DNA of 64,000 nt from Cryobacterium sp. GrIS_2_6 (GCF_035984545.1 NZ_JAXCHP010000001.1:3100001-3164000); one strand, 5' to 3'. Counted from the stretch's first letter, positions 16,427 to 29,472 are shown. Made by a program: numbers and translations. The notes: generated by a model from the letters alone, not told the origin.

Positions 16427-16451
16427 ACCCGAAGCTGGATTGCGGAGGCTC

Positions 16452-18089
16452 ATGAGTGCGCCACGAGGTGTCCGTCGAATCAGTCGCCGTGCGGACACTC
16501 ACGCGGCCTCCCGACTGGCGCATCCGCTCGCGACGATCGCGATCGTCGTGCTCGTGATCACGGGGATGCCGACGTCGGCACAGGCGGACGCCGCGCAGCC
16601 CGTGGACCAGCCGGTTCCGGTTGCAACGACCGCACTCACGCCGGATCCGATACCCACGCCCTCGCCCGATCCAACGCCCGCGACGACGTCGACGGCAACA
16701 CCGACGGCGACACCGGAACCCACGCCCACACTGGCACCGTCGCCAGAGCCCGCGCCGACGGCGACGCCGGAACCCGCGCCCGCTCCGTCTCCCACGCCGG
16801 CACCGACGCCGACCCCCGAACCAACGCCCGCTCCTCTTCCGACGCCGACGCCCACCCCCGAACCAACGCCCGCTCCTCTTCCGACGCCGACGGCGACGAC
16901 GACCCCGGAACCCACACCGACACTGTCGCCTACCCCGCCGGCCTCCCTGCCGGCCCCGGTGCTGGTCGCGCCGGAACCCCAGCAGGCTTTCGGCCCGCTG
17001 GCACGCTCCCTGACGGCGGCCGCACGACAGGCAGCCGCTGCCGCCCGCGCCGCCGACGCCGCGAGGGCCCTGACGGAACAAGCCTCCGCCCGCCGCGCCG
17101 CCGCCGTCGCGGCCGCCCAGTCCCGCCTGCGCGCTACGGAAACCAGGCTGGGTGCGGCGAAGCTTGCCGACGCCTCAGCCCACGCCGACTACGAGGCCGC
17201 TGTCAGTCGGGCCGACCTCGTGCATGCGCTCAGGGAACGCGCAGGAGTCACCGCCGACGCGTCCCGCCGGGTGCTGGCAACTCTCGTTCGCGGCCTGATG
17301 CAACAATCCGGCAACAGCACCCTCGACGCGCTGCTCGACGACAGGGCCGACCATGACCTGCTGTTTCAGCTCGGAACACTGGATACCCTGTCCAGGCTGA
17401 CCGCGAATCTCGACGACGTGCGCAGTCGCGTCGCCGCGGACGTCGAACGGGAGCAGGCGCTCGAGAAGCAGGATGCCGCCGCTCAGGTCGTCATCGCCGC
17501 CGTCCCCGTTTCCGCCGCCCGCACGGCGGTCACGGCGGCGCAGGAAGACGTCAACGCCGCATCCGCCGCCCTCGCCGACCTTGCCCGGTCAGCTCCGGCC
17601 GCCACGGCGGCGGGCGAGGTCCAGCCGTTCCCGGCAACTGCGCCCGTCGCGGACACCGGGCGTCTCAGCGAACAGGGCTGGACCAGACCAGCCGCAGGGC
17701 GCATCACCGATGCATTCGGCCCGCGTCTCGTGCACCCGGTTGCCGGGGTCGGTGACTTCCACCGGGGGACGGACATCGGCGCCGGGTGCGACGCGGCCAT
17801 CTATGCGGCGACCGACGGAGTCGTCGAGGCCGCAGGCGTACTGGGCACCTACGGCAACTGGATCCTGATCGACCACGGGAATGGCATCACGACCGGCTAC
17901 GCGCACATCGCCCCCGGAGAGACCCTGGTCAGCGTCGGTGAGCGCGTCGTTGCCGGCCAGGTGATCGCCGGGGTCGGGAGCACGGGCGCCTCGACCGGCT
18001 GCCACCTGCACTTCGAGGTCAGGATCGACGGGACCGCCGTCGACGCCGTCCCCTTCCTGTCCCTCCGCGGAGTCAACCTCGGTACCTGA
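16452..18089 (+). CDS. Secreted M23 (LytM) peptidase with Pro/Thr-rich linker and coiled coil
   Basis: 545 residues from ATG 16452, preceded by GGAGG. A signal segment (about 20-48) leads into a long TPTPEPTPAP repeat region (about 60-170) that would span the wall, then an Ala-rich coiled coil (about 180-390) and a C-terminal M23 domain (about 415-545). Zinc ligands fit HRGTDIG (His437, Asp441) and HLHFE (His518, His520). M23 enzymes cleave peptide cross-bridges; the coiled coil plus LytM arrangement is that of EnvC/PcsB-like division hydrolases. All ligands are intact, so it is probably active. Confidence 0.88.
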   Translation: MSAPRGVRRISRRADTHAASRLAHPLATIAIVVLVITGMPTSAQADAAQPVDQPVPVATTALTPDPIPTPSPDPTPATTSTATPTATPEPTPTLAPSPEPAPTATPEPAPAPSPTPAPTPTPEPTPAPLPTPTPTPEPTPAPLPTPTATTTPEPTPTLSPTPPASLPAPVLVAPEPQQAFGPLARSLTAAARQAAAAARAADAARALTEQASARRAAAVAAAQSRLRATETRLGAAKLADASAHADYEAAVSRADLVHALRERAGVTADASRRVLATLVRGLMQQSGNSTLDALLDDRADHDLLFQLGTLDTLSRLTANLDDVRSRVAADVEREQALEKQDAAAQVVIAAVPVSAARTAVTAAQEDVNAASAALADLARSAPAATAAGEVQPFPATAPVADTGRLSEQGWTRPAAGRITDAFGPRLVHPVAGVGDFHRGTDIGAGCDAAIYAATDGVVEAAGVLGTYGNWILIDHGNGITTGYAHIAPGETLVSVGERVVAGQVIAGVGSTGASTGCHLHFEVRIDGTAVDAVPFLSLRGVNLGT

Positions 18090-18148
18090 ACCGCAGCATT
18101 CGAACGGCCGCCGTGGCGAACGTCGAGGCCAACGTCGAGGCCAACGGA

Positions 18149-19102
18149 TCAGGCGAGGGCAAGCAGGGCGGCGCGAACTCGCTGCATCGCGGTCGTGAGG
18201 CCCCATTCGGCGGAGAGACGGTCGAGCTCGGCGTCCTGCTCCGGGGTGCTCGGGCGGATGCGGGCTTCGAATGCAGGGAACTGCAGGTCGCGCACGACGT
18301 TGACGACGGTCGGGGCGACCCTGAGGTAGTCGGCGGCGGCGAGGATCTTGCCGCGCACACCCGCTGCCATGGCCGAGGCCGGATCGGCGGCCGCTGCGAC
18401 GATTCCGTCGAGGTCGCCGAAGTCAGCGAGCAGCGTGGCCGCGGTCTTCTCGCCGATTCCGGCGACACCGGGGAGGCCATCGGAGGCGTCGCCGCGGAGG
18501 GTCGCGAAGTCGGCGTACTGCGCCGGGGTGACCCCCGTCTTCGCGACCAGCGCGGCATACGTCAAGGTCTCCAGCCTGGCCATGCCGCGGCCGGTGTAGA
18601 TCACCCGCACGGCACGGGAGTCGTCGACGAGCTGGAAGAGGTCGCGGTCGCCGGTGATGACGTCGACGGGGATGTCCGCGTGGGAGGCGAGGGTGCCGAT
18701 CACGTCGTCTGCTTCGTGCCGCGGGGCGCCGATCACCGGGATTCCGAGCGCGGCGAGCAGCTCGCGGATGATCGGAACCTGCGGGCTGAGGAAGTCGGGG
18801 ACGTCCTCGATCGCGGTGGGGGCATCCGCTGCGGGAGGCTCGACGACCGCGGCGACCCGGTGGGTCTTGTAGGTCGGGATCAGGTCGACGCGCCACTGCG
18901 GCCGCCAGTCGTCGTCCCAGCAGGCCACGATCTCGGTGGGCGGGAACTCGGTGACGAGCCGGGTGATGATGTCGAGCAGGCCGCGCACGGCGTTGACAGG
19001 CTGCCCATTCGGCGCCCGCACGGTGTCGGGCACGCCGTAGAACGCACGGAAGTACAGGGCAGCGGTGTCGAGCAGCATCCGGCGTTCCGGTGGAGTGGTC
19101 AC
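18149..19102 (-). CDS. Stand-alone 5'-3' exonuclease (PolA N-terminal-type, FEN fold)
   Basis: 317 residues from GTG 19102, chosen for AGGA 7 bases upstream. MLLDTAALYFRAFYG, VACWDDDWRPQWR, HEADDVIGTL, VITGDRDLFQLVDD and GDASDGLPGVAGIGEKTA (the H3TH DNA-binding motif) are the acidic metal-binding and DNA-binding signatures of the PolA exonuclease domain without a polymerase. Such proteins remove flaps and RNA primers alongside DNA polymerase I. Confidence 0.9.
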   Translation of the reverse strand: MTTPPERRMLLDTAALYFRAFYGVPDTVRAPNGQPVNAVRGLLDIITRLVTEFPPTEIVACWDDDWRPQWRVDLIPTYKTHRVAAVVEPPAADAPTAIEDVPDFLSPQVPIIRELLAALGIPVIGAPRHEADDVIGTLASHADIPVDVITGDRDLFQLVDDSRAVRVIYTGRGMARLETLTYAALVAKTGVTPAQYADFATLRGDASDGLPGVAGIGEKTAATLLADFGDLDGIVAAAADPASAMAAGVRGKILAAADYLRVAPTVVNVVRDLQFPAFEARIRPSTPEQDAELDRLSAEWGLTTAMQRVRAALLALA

Positions 19103-19191
19103 GGCGGAATCCTGACATATCGGACCCCTGTGCGTCCACCGGGGTGGGATCCCTGTCGTGGTGGGCTGCTGTGCCGATTGAAACGCCCCGC

Positions 19192-20295
19192 TCACCAGGG
19201 CGAGGGACCGCCGCCGGGAACCGGACCGCCGTCGAGGAGCAGGGCGCCGAGCGCGGCCTCGTCGCGTTCGGCGTGGTGTTGGCGCACATAGAGCTCGAGG
19301 TCGGCGACCCGCTGCGAGTGACGGGCCTCGAAGGCGAGCGGCCACGGGCCGAGCGCATGCCCGGCCCGGGCAATGACTTCCTCGACCGAACGCGCGACGA
19401 GACCCCGCACCCGCGCCGCGAGGAGTGCCCCGGCCTGGCCGGTCGCGGTGCCGTCGTCGATCGACGCTGCCGCTGCCGCGAGGGCGCCGCCGCACGCGCT
19501 CAGGGTCACGTCGATCGCGCCAAGGTGCGCACGTGCGATCTGGTCCGCCGGCCAGTCCTGCGCGCCGCGGAACACCCGACGGGCGATCCCGACCGCGCCG
19601 CCGAACCAGCAGGCGGCGACGCCGATCCCGCCCCAGGCGGAGCCCGGCCGGTCAAAGTACCAGTCGTCTTTGCGGATCGCGACCGCGGGCACGCCGCGGA
19701 AGTCAACGGGACCGCTCGTGATCGAGGGCAGTCCCCTGCCGACCCAGGTGTCCTCGAGCACGGTGATGCCCGGCTCGGCGAGGTCGACCGCGAAGAGCCG
19801 CAGCGCATTACTCGAGGTGTGCGCCGTGACGAGGGCATTGCTCAGCGAGGTCGCGAGCGAGCACCACGGCTTGAGCCCGTCGAGTCGCCAGCCCTGCTCC
19901 GACTCGGTCGCGTCGAGGCGGGTGCCGCGCGCTTCGGCCGCGAAGACACCCCAGCTGCGGGTCCGGTCCGCGTCGCCGCCGGGCAGGTGTCCCGGTTCGA
20001 CGGATGCCTGGCCCAGGATCGAGAGGGCGGCGAGATGACCGTCGGTGACGCGCGCCGCCGACGGGTCGGCCGCTGAGACCGTCGCGAGCGTCTCGAAGAG
20101 GTGCAGGGTATTGCCCTCCCCGATGTCCGGAAGACGGGAACCGAGGTGCGTTGCGAGGCGGAGCGCCCGCCCGGTGTCGCCGGTCACGAGCGAGGCCTCG
20201 TCGGCGACCACGCGGAGTTGCTCACTCGCCTCGCGATCACCGGGCGCACCGAGCCAGACCGGGGCACTCTCACTGTCGAAGTTTCGCTGGTTCAT
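19192..20295 (-). CDS. Acyl-CoA dehydrogenase-like flavoprotein
   Basis: 367 residues from ATG 20295 with GAGG 9 bases upstream. The region of SWGVFAAEARG then WRLDGLKPWCSLA fits the acyl-CoA dehydrogenase middle beta-domain, and the C-terminal half is helical. It is shorter and more divergent than catalytic acyl-CoA dehydrogenases. I cannot point to the active-site Glu, so a non-beta-oxidation substrate is possible. It stands alone, 168 bases downstream of dps on the same strand. Confidence 0.72.
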   Translation of the reverse strand: MNQRNFDSESAPVWLGAPGDREASEQLRVVADEASLVTGDTGRALRLATHLGSRLPDIGEGNTLHLFETLATVSAADPSAARVTDGHLAALSILGQASVEPGHLPGGDADRTRSWGVFAAEARGTRLDATESEQGWRLDGLKPWCSLATSLSNALVTAHTSSNALRLFAVDLAEPGITVLEDTWVGRGLPSITSGPVDFRGVPAVAIRKDDWYFDRPGSAWGGIGVAACWFGGAVGIARRVFRGAQDWPADQIARAHLGAIDVTLSACGGALAAAAASIDDGTATGQAGALLAARVRGLVARSVEEVIARAGHALGPWPLAFEARHSQRVADLELYVRQHHAERDEAALGALLLDGGPVPGGGPSPW

Positions 20296-20463
20296 CTGCG
20301 GCCTCGCCTTCCTTCGCTTGTCATTCTTGACCCGCGTGCACTGTTTCGGCGTCCTCCTCTCGCCGAGTCCACTTCGCCGCATCCCCAGTTCCGCTGTGTT
20401 CGTCGTTTCGCCTTCGCCGCCGCACCCGCGTCCGGATCCGAGCGTGCCGGTGCGGCCAGTGGC

Positions 20464-20976
20464 TCAGTCCGCGATGTCTGTGAGGGCCCGGCCGGAGGGA
20501 CGGGTCGGCGACTTGGCGGTCGCCTTGCGCGGCAGGCGGTTCTCGGCGCTGACCATCCAGGCGTACTGCTCGAGCTTCTCGATGAAGCCGTGCAGGATAT
20601 CGGCGCTCGTCGGGTCCTCTTCGTCGACGGCGTCGTGCACCTTGCGGATGTTCTTCACCGTCGCGTCGAGACGTTCCGTGATCATGACGACGGTTTCCGC
20701 TGTGTCGACCTCGCCCGCCGGGAACTTCGGCAGGTGGGTGTCCTTGGCGACCGTCTCGGTGCGTCCGTCGGGGAGGGCGTCGAGTGCGCGCATCCGCTCG
20801 GCCAGCTCGTCGGAGAAGATGCGTGCATCGTCGATGATCTCGTCGAGCTGCAGGTGCAGGTCGCGGAAGTTGTGGCCGACGACACTCCAGTGCGCCTGCT
20901 TGCCCTGAACGTGGAGTTCGATCAGGTCGACGAGGACGGACTGGAGGTTGCCGCCGAGTTCTGCCGATGCCTTCAT
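20464..20976 (-). CDS. dps: Dps-family DNA-binding ferritin
   Basis: 170 residues. LHVQGKQAHWSVVGHNFRDLH supplies His ligands, and LDEIIDDARIFSDELAERM supplies the Asp/Glu ligands, of the inter-subunit ferroxidase centre. Dps dodecamers oxidise Fe(II) with peroxide and protect DNA in stress. The C-terminal tail is basic (PRKATAKSPTRPSGR), a likely DNA contact. AGAGGGG precedes the ATG. Confidence 0.93.
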   Translation of the reverse strand: MKASAELGGNLQSVLVDLIELHVQGKQAHWSVVGHNFRDLHLQLDEIIDDARIFSDELAERMRALDALPDGRTETVAKDTHLPKFPAGEVDTAETVVMITERLDATVKNIRKVHDAVDEEDPTSADILHGFIEKLEQYAWMVSAENRLPRKATAKSPTRPSGRALTDIAD

Positions 20977-21118
20977 GGGTGTGCCCCTCTCATGCGGGAC
21001 GTCGGCTCCGACGGATGCCGGGCGAGGGTCCCGCTCGTTTCGAACAGCACGATAGCAGGGGTGTCCCCGCCGTGTCAGGTCGAGCGGATGCCCCTGTTCG
21101 GGTGTGCCTCGACCGGCG

Positions 21119-21613
21119 CTAGGCCTGGGTGTCGGCCTGGGTGTCGCGGCGGCGGAAGTGCGCGGGCCCGGACTGGGTGACGGCGAGCTGAAGCCGCTCG
21201 TCGTGAGTGCCCGGCAGGGGCGGGAGCGCGTCGAGCGGCCACCAGGCGGCCGCCGTATTCTCGCCGTCGGCCGGGTGCGGCTCGCCGCTCACCCACCGGC
21301 AGCGGAAGAGCACGTCGAGATACTGGGCGTGATCGCCGTTGGCGTATTGGAGGGGCTCGCGGGCGAAGACACCGACGAGAGTGTCGACCTCGGCGACGAT
21401 GCCGGACTCCTCGAGGATCTCGCGGGCCGCGGCATCCGCGGGCTCTTCGCCGGGGTCGACGACGCCGGCGACGTTCGACCAGTTGCCGTTGTCGGCGCGG
21501 CGAACGAGGAGCGCTTCGTCGCCGCGCACGACGACCGCGGTGACGCCGATGAGCCAGAGCGGGGCGTGTCCGATGCTTTTGCGCAGTTCGAGGATGAAAT
21601 CGGGGGTGGCCAT
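21119..21613 (-). CDS. Nudix hydrolase
   Basis: 164 residues. The Nudix box reads GEEPADAAAREILEESGI (about 55-72), preceded by NWSNVAGVVDP, and carries all Glu ligands for the metal. The family removes nucleoside-diphosphate-linked groups; the substrate cannot be inferred. The protein length and PLWLIGVTAVVVRGD start match MutT-like actinobacterial homologues. Confidence 0.9.
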   Translation of the reverse strand: MATPDFILELRKSIGHAPLWLIGVTAVVVRGDEALLVRRADNGNWSNVAGVVDPGEEPADAAAREILEESGIVAEVDTLVGVFAREPLQYANGDHAQYLDVLFRCRWVSGEPHPADGENTAAAWWPLDALPPLPGTHDERLQLAVTQSGPAHFRRRDTQADTQA

Positions 21614-21687
21614 CCTTCGAGCCTAGCCAGTGTGTTCCCGGGCACCACGCCTCAAGCGCCGCACCCGCCCTCATCCGAGCAGCGTGG

Positions 21688-21780
21688 GGCTAACTCAGGA
21701 AGAATTCGCGTCAGCTCGAAGCAACGGCCCGGAAACGCGCGGATGCGTGCCGTCGCCGAGGCGAATCTCCTGAGTTAGCC
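21688..21780. repeat. 93-bp intergenic inverted repeat, family 2 copy 1
   Basis: GGCTAACTCAGGA opens the element and TCCTGAGTTAGCC closes it, with outer GG/CC pairs extending the stem to 21686-21782. The centre is not paired end to end and differs from the second copy at 43364-43456, yet the total length is the same. It lies upstream of the Nudix start and downstream of the malic enzyme stop. Confidence 0.85.
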
Positions 21781-21874
21781 CCGGGGCATGCCGGTGGAGG
21801 CCGGCGGACGGTCGGAAAGGCCGGGCGCGGCGAAGCGTACAGCCGGCGAGGCCGGGCGCGACGGAGCGGATCGT

Positions 21875-23515
21875 CTAGTAGCCGGGGCGCCAGGTCGCGG
21901 CGGCGACCGCGGCCTCGGGGTCGGCGATGGCGACGCCGTTCACGCCATCGCGCACCGCCCGGGTGACCACGGCGACGGCGACGCGGCGCGACACCTCTGG
22001 CAGGTCGCGGAACGAGGGCAGCACGGCCGCGCCCGGCCGGGTCACGTCGACCATGCCGGCGATCGCGTGCGCGGCGGCGAGGAGCATGGCCCGGTTCAGC
22101 ACGGTCGCCCGGGCGACGATCGCTCCGAAGCAGATCCCCGGATACATCAGGGCGTTGTTGCCCTGGCCGATCTCGTAGTCGACCCCGTCGAACCGCACGG
22201 AGGCAGACGGGCAGCCGGTGCTCACGAGGGCGGCGCCGGCCGTCCAGGTGATCACGTCGGCCGCGGTCGCCTCGGCGAGCTCGGCCGGGTTGGAGATCGG
22301 GCAGATCAGCGGGCGTTCGACGTGGGCGGACATCTCACGCACGGCAGCCTCGGTGAAGGCGCCGAACTGGGTCGAGGTGCCGATGAGCGCGGTCGGGTGC
22401 ACGGCGGCGATAACGCCCTGCAGCGAGCGCGGGTCGGCGAGCGCGGGCGCGAACGCATCGCCGGCCAGTTCCCGTGCTGACCGGGCGTATCGGCGCTGGC
22501 CGGCGGTGAGGTCGGGCAGGCTGTCGACGATGAGCCCCTGCCGGTCCATCAGGTAGATCCGGGCCTCGGCCTCGGCGAGGGACTGCCCCCCTGTGACGAC
22601 GAGCTCGTCGACGATCTGGTCGGCGATGCCGATCCCGGCGGTCCCCGCGCCGAAGATCAACACGCGCTGGTCGCCCAGGGTCAACCCGGAGATCAGCATG
22701 CTCGTGTTCAGGGCGGCGAGGATCGTGACGCCGGTGCCCTGGATGTCGTCGTTGAGGGTGCAGATGCTGTCGCGATACCGCTCGAGGATCGGCGCCGCCG
22801 TCGCGCGGCCGAAGTCCTCCCAGTGCAGCAGCGCGCCAGGGAACAGCCCGAGGGCCGTCTGCACGAAGTCGTCGATGAACCGGTCATAATCGGCGCCGCG
22901 GATGCGCGGAAACCGGTTCCCGAGGTACCGCGGGTCGGCGAGCAGCCCGGCATTGTCGGTACCGACGTCGATGAACACCGGCAGGATCTGGGCGGGGTCG
23001 ATGCCGGCTGCCGCGGTGTACACGGCGACCTTGCCCGTGAGGATCTCCGCCCCGTTGACGCCCCAGTCGCCGATGCCGAGGATGCCCTCGCCGTCGGTCG
23101 CGACGATCAGGCGGATGTCCCGGCCGTTGGCGTAGATCTGGAGCGCCTCCCCGATGCTCTCGGGATCGAGTGCGGAGATGTAGGCGACGTCGCTGCCCGC
23201 GTAGCAGTCGCTGTACTGCTGGATCGCCTGGGCGACGGTCGGCGCGTACACGATCGGCAGGAATTCGACGAGGTGCCGGGACATCGCGTAGTAGAACAGC
23301 CGGCGGTTGCGCGCGCAGACGTCCATCAGGAACAGGCGCTTCTCGAGGTCGTTAGGCCGGGCCAGGAACCGCCGGTAGAGGTGGCCCGATTGCTGCTCGA
23401 TGGTCTGCACGACGTGCGGGAGCTGCCCGGTGATGCCGCCGCGCATCCGCTCGGCCCGGGTGAACGCGGTGCCCTTGTTGCGGTACGGGTCGGAGAGCAG
23501 GGAACGCCCGGTCAT
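21875..23515 (-). CDS. NAD-type malic enzyme
   Basis: 546 residues. It oxidatively decarboxylates malate to pyruvate. Signatures are the early KGTAFT, YAPTVAQAIQQYS (usually YTPTVG), VATDGEGILGIGDWGVNG, LNDDIQGTG for Mg2+/malate binding, and GAGTAGIGIAD for the dinucleotide. The length and EKRLFLMDVCARNR region match the large bacterial SfcA/MaeA type. GAGAGG lies 7 bases before the ATG. Confidence 0.92.
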   Translation of the reverse strand: MTGRSLLSDPYRNKGTAFTRAERMRGGITGQLPHVVQTIEQQSGHLYRRFLARPNDLEKRLFLMDVCARNRRLFYYAMSRHLVEFLPIVYAPTVAQAIQQYSDCYAGSDVAYISALDPESIGEALQIYANGRDIRLIVATDGEGILGIGDWGVNGAEILTGKVAVYTAAAGIDPAQILPVFIDVGTDNAGLLADPRYLGNRFPRIRGADYDRFIDDFVQTALGLFPGALLHWEDFGRATAAPILERYRDSICTLNDDIQGTGVTILAALNTSMLISGLTLGDQRVLIFGAGTAGIGIADQIVDELVVTGGQSLAEAEARIYLMDRQGLIVDSLPDLTAGQRRYARSARELAGDAFAPALADPRSLQGVIAAVHPTALIGTSTQFGAFTEAAVREMSAHVERPLICPISNPAELAEATAADVITWTAGAALVSTGCPSASVRFDGVDYEIGQGNNALMYPGICFGAIVARATVLNRAMLLAAAHAIAGMVDVTRPGAAVLPSFRDLPEVSRRVAVAVVTRAVRDGVNGVAIADPEAAVAAATWRPGY

Positions 23516-23611
23516 GAAGTGCCTCTCGCGAGTTGGAGGCCGCGACGGTGTGACCGGTGTGCCGGGCCAGAGGCTGCTGCCTACCCCGCTTCACCCAGTT
23601 TAACCCCGCGT

Positions 23612-27181
<3,570 letters not shown>

Positions 27182-27258
27182 GGCTCAGTATCGCATCGCC
27201 GCGTGACGCCCGTGTCGCGTTTCGCCCCCCCGGTTCGGCGCGTTGGGGCACCTCGCAG

Positions 27259-28785
27259 TCAGACGACGTCGGCGAGGTACCCGGTGTCGGGCAGCGGATG
27301 CCGCAGCAGCGTCCCCCAGGCCAGGCCCAGTGCGTCCACAGCGCGTTCCATCTCGAACACGCCGTGGCAGAACGGGACCCGCAGGAATCGCTCGAAGGCG
27401 CCGTCGACGCCGAAGCGGGGACCGGCCGGCACGAGCAGGCCGTGGTTGCGCGCGGCGAGCGCGAGCTGGGAGCTCACCGGTCGCCCGAGGTTGACCCACG
27501 CCGTGAGGCCGCCGTCGACGTGCGGCACGGTCCACTTGGGGAAGCGCGCGGAGAGGAGCGCCTCGAGGTGGTCGCGCCCGGCCCGGAGCTCGCGGCTGCG
27601 ACGCTCGAGAATCGCCGGCATCTCCGGGAGCATCCGGGTGACGATGAGTTGCTCGAGGATCGGCGTGCCCATGTCCAGTGCCGTGAGCGCGACAACCAGC
27701 CGGCGGATCAGCGCGGGCTCCGCCCGGATCCAGCCGATGCGCAGGCCGCCCCAGATGGTCTTGCCCACCGAGCCGACCGTGACGACCGTGGCGCGGACGC
27801 CGGCGCCAGATCCTCGTCCCTGGCCGTTCATTCCCGCATTTCCCGGCTCGCCCTGCGTGTATGCCGCGAACGGCATGAAATCGTCGGGCCGGTCGATGCT
27901 CAGCTCGCCCATGGTCTCGTCCGCGATGAGGACCGTGCCCTGCCGGGCGGCGGCCTCGATGACGCGGGTCCGCTGCTCGGCGGGCATGGTCTGCCCTGTC
28001 GGATTGTGGAAGTCGGGCATCAGGTAGCCGAGCACGGGATTGCTGCCACGGAGGGCCTGGAGCAGAGCGGGCTCGTCCCAGCCGGACGAGCCGTTGCCCC
28101 CACGCGCCGTCACGCTCACCGGCACGAGCCGCGCCCCGGCCGCGCTGAGCGCCTCAACCGCGTGCGGGTAGCTCGGCTGTTCGATCAGCACCCGGTCGCC
28201 GCGGCTGACGAGCACCCGGGCGAGCAGCGAGATCGCGTGCTGGGCGCCGATCGTCACCATGATCTGGTCCGGGTCGGTCGGAAGCCCACGCACCCGGTAG
28301 CGTTCGGCGATCGCCGCGCGCAACTCCGGGATGCCGACCGGATCGAAGCCCGGACCATTCAGGTGGCGCGAGAGGTCCTCTGCTGCCCGCGCGGCGACAT
28401 CCGCCAGCCCGCCGAGGGCCGACATCGTCGCCTTGCTGAGATCGAGGACACCGGTGTCGCCGGATGCGCTCCCTGAGCCCGGACCGGCCGCCGCGCCGGA
28501 GCCTGCGCCGGAGCCCGGCAGCCGCACCACGCTGCCGGAGCCGCGCACGCTCGAGAGCAGCCCCGCGGCGCGCAGCTCGCGGTAGGCGGCCGTCACGGTC
28601 GTGCGGCTCAGCCCGAGGCGCACGCCCAACTCGCGTTCGGCGGGCAGGCGGGTGCCGGCGGTCAGGCGGCCGTCGAGGGCGAGCAGGCGGATGCGATCGG
28701 CGAGCCCCCGGTAGGCGCTCCCGCCGGTGCGCCACTCGCCGAGCTTCGACTCGAGGGCACGGGCGCTGAGCTGGGTGTCCGACAT
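27259..28785 (-). CDS. MocR-type (GntR-HTH/aminotransferase) regulator, YczR-like
   Basis: 508 residues. A GntR winged helix (about 25-95, with RLPAERELGVRLGLSRTTV) is joined by a Gly/Ser linker to a fold-type-I aminotransferase domain. PLP should be held by Lys342 in TVGSVGKTIWGGLR; MPDFHNPTG is also conserved. It is divergent from a YczE-type gene, the same arrangement as the yczR-yczE pair of bacilli, so it probably regulates that gene in response to a vitamin B6-related or amino-acid ligand (inference). TAGAGT (28792-28797) ends 6 bases before the ATG. Confidence 0.88.
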   Translation of the reverse strand: MSDTQLSARALESKLGEWRTGGSAYRGLADRIRLLALDGRLTAGTRLPAERELGVRLGLSRTTVTAAYRELRAAGLLSSVRGSGSVVRLPGSGAGSGAAAGPGSGSASGDTGVLDLSKATMSALGGLADVAARAAEDLSRHLNGPGFDPVGIPELRAAIAERYRVRGLPTDPDQIMVTIGAQHAISLLARVLVSRGDRVLIEQPSYPHAVEALSAAGARLVPVSVTARGGNGSSGWDEPALLQALRGSNPVLGYLMPDFHNPTGQTMPAEQRTRVIEAAARQGTVLIADETMGELSIDRPDDFMPFAAYTQGEPGNAGMNGQGRGSGAGVRATVVTVGSVGKTIWGGLRIGWIRAEPALIRRLVVALTALDMGTPILEQLIVTRMLPEMPAILERRSRELRAGRDHLEALLSARFPKWTVPHVDGGLTAWVNLGRPVSSQLALAARNHGLLVPAGPRFGVDGAFERFLRVPFCHGVFEMERAVDALGLAWGTLLRHPLPDTGYLADVV

Positions 28786-28848
28786 GAGGCCACTCTAGAC
28801 AGATTGGCTACTTGATAACAGTCCACTCGTGCAATTGGATTGGTTTCC
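28786..28848. promoter_or_regulatory. MocR/YczE divergent promoter region
   Basis: The 63-base gap contains three ATTGG words (near 28803, 28834 and 28839) and TTGATA at 28812. For the MocR gene TAGAGT is a good -10. Repeated half-sites in such gaps are typical of MocR operators. Confidence 0.45.
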
Positions 28849-29472
28849 ATGACCCGTCGCCTCATTCAGTTGCTTATTGGCCTCTTCCTGTACGGCATCG
28901 CGATCGCGCTGATGGTGCGCGGCGCGATCGGCGTCGCGCCCTGGGACGTGCTCACCCAGGGCATCGACGGCCACACCCACCTCGGGTTCGGCCTGCTGAC
29001 CGTCATCCTGAGCGGCGTCGTGCTGCTGTTCTGGATCCCGCTGCGCCAGAAGCCGGGCGTGGGCACCGTGATCAACGCGCTCCTCGTCGGCCCGTCGGTG
29101 GATGTCGGCCTCTGGCTGGTGCCCGCGGGCCTCGACCTGTGGCTGCGCGCGCTGCTCTTCGCGGCAGGCGTGCTGCTGCTCGCCGTCGCGACCGGCCTCT
29201 ACATCGGGGCGCACCTCGGTCCCGGACCCCGCGACGGCCTGATGACCGGCCTGCACCGGCGCACCGGCTGGCCGATCTGGATCGTGCGCACCGGCATCGA
29301 GGGCACCGTGCTCGCACTCGGCTGGGTGCTCGGCGGCAATGTCGGCATCGGCACAGTGCTGTTCGCGGCGCTCGTCGGTCCGCTCTGCCAGTGGACCATC
29401 CCCCGCCTCGCGCTGCCGCTCCCGGCGCCTCGGACGCCCTCGCCCGCTTCGACCCTGGCCGACGCGCGCTAG
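28849..29472 (+). CDS. YczE-family membrane protein
   Basis: 207 residues with about five hydrophobic helices. LIQLLIGLFLYGIAIALMVR, GVAPWDVLTQGI and YIGAHLGPGPRDGLMTGL are the conserved blocks of the YczE/YitT-like family, a transporter-like protein of unknown substrate. ATG 28849 fits; an in-frame TTG lies three codons earlier. Its stop overlaps the convergent TipAL stop, both read from one CTAG. Confidence 0.82.
   Translation: MTRRLIQLLIGLFLYGIAIALMVRGAIGVAPWDVLTQGIDGHTHLGFGLLTVILSGVVLLFWIPLRQKPGVGTVINALLVGPSVDVGLWLVPAGLDLWLRALLFAAGVLLLAVATGLYIGAHLGPGPRDGLMTGLHRRTGWPIWIVRTGIEGTVLALGWVLGGNVGIGTVLFAALVGPLCQWTIPRLALPLPAPRTPSPASTLADAR

Noticed and set aside
16240..16450. A c-di-GMP riboswitch suggested by GGCAAAGCC
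   Set aside because: The second conserved half and the pairing scheme are missing; only a 9-base word resembles it.
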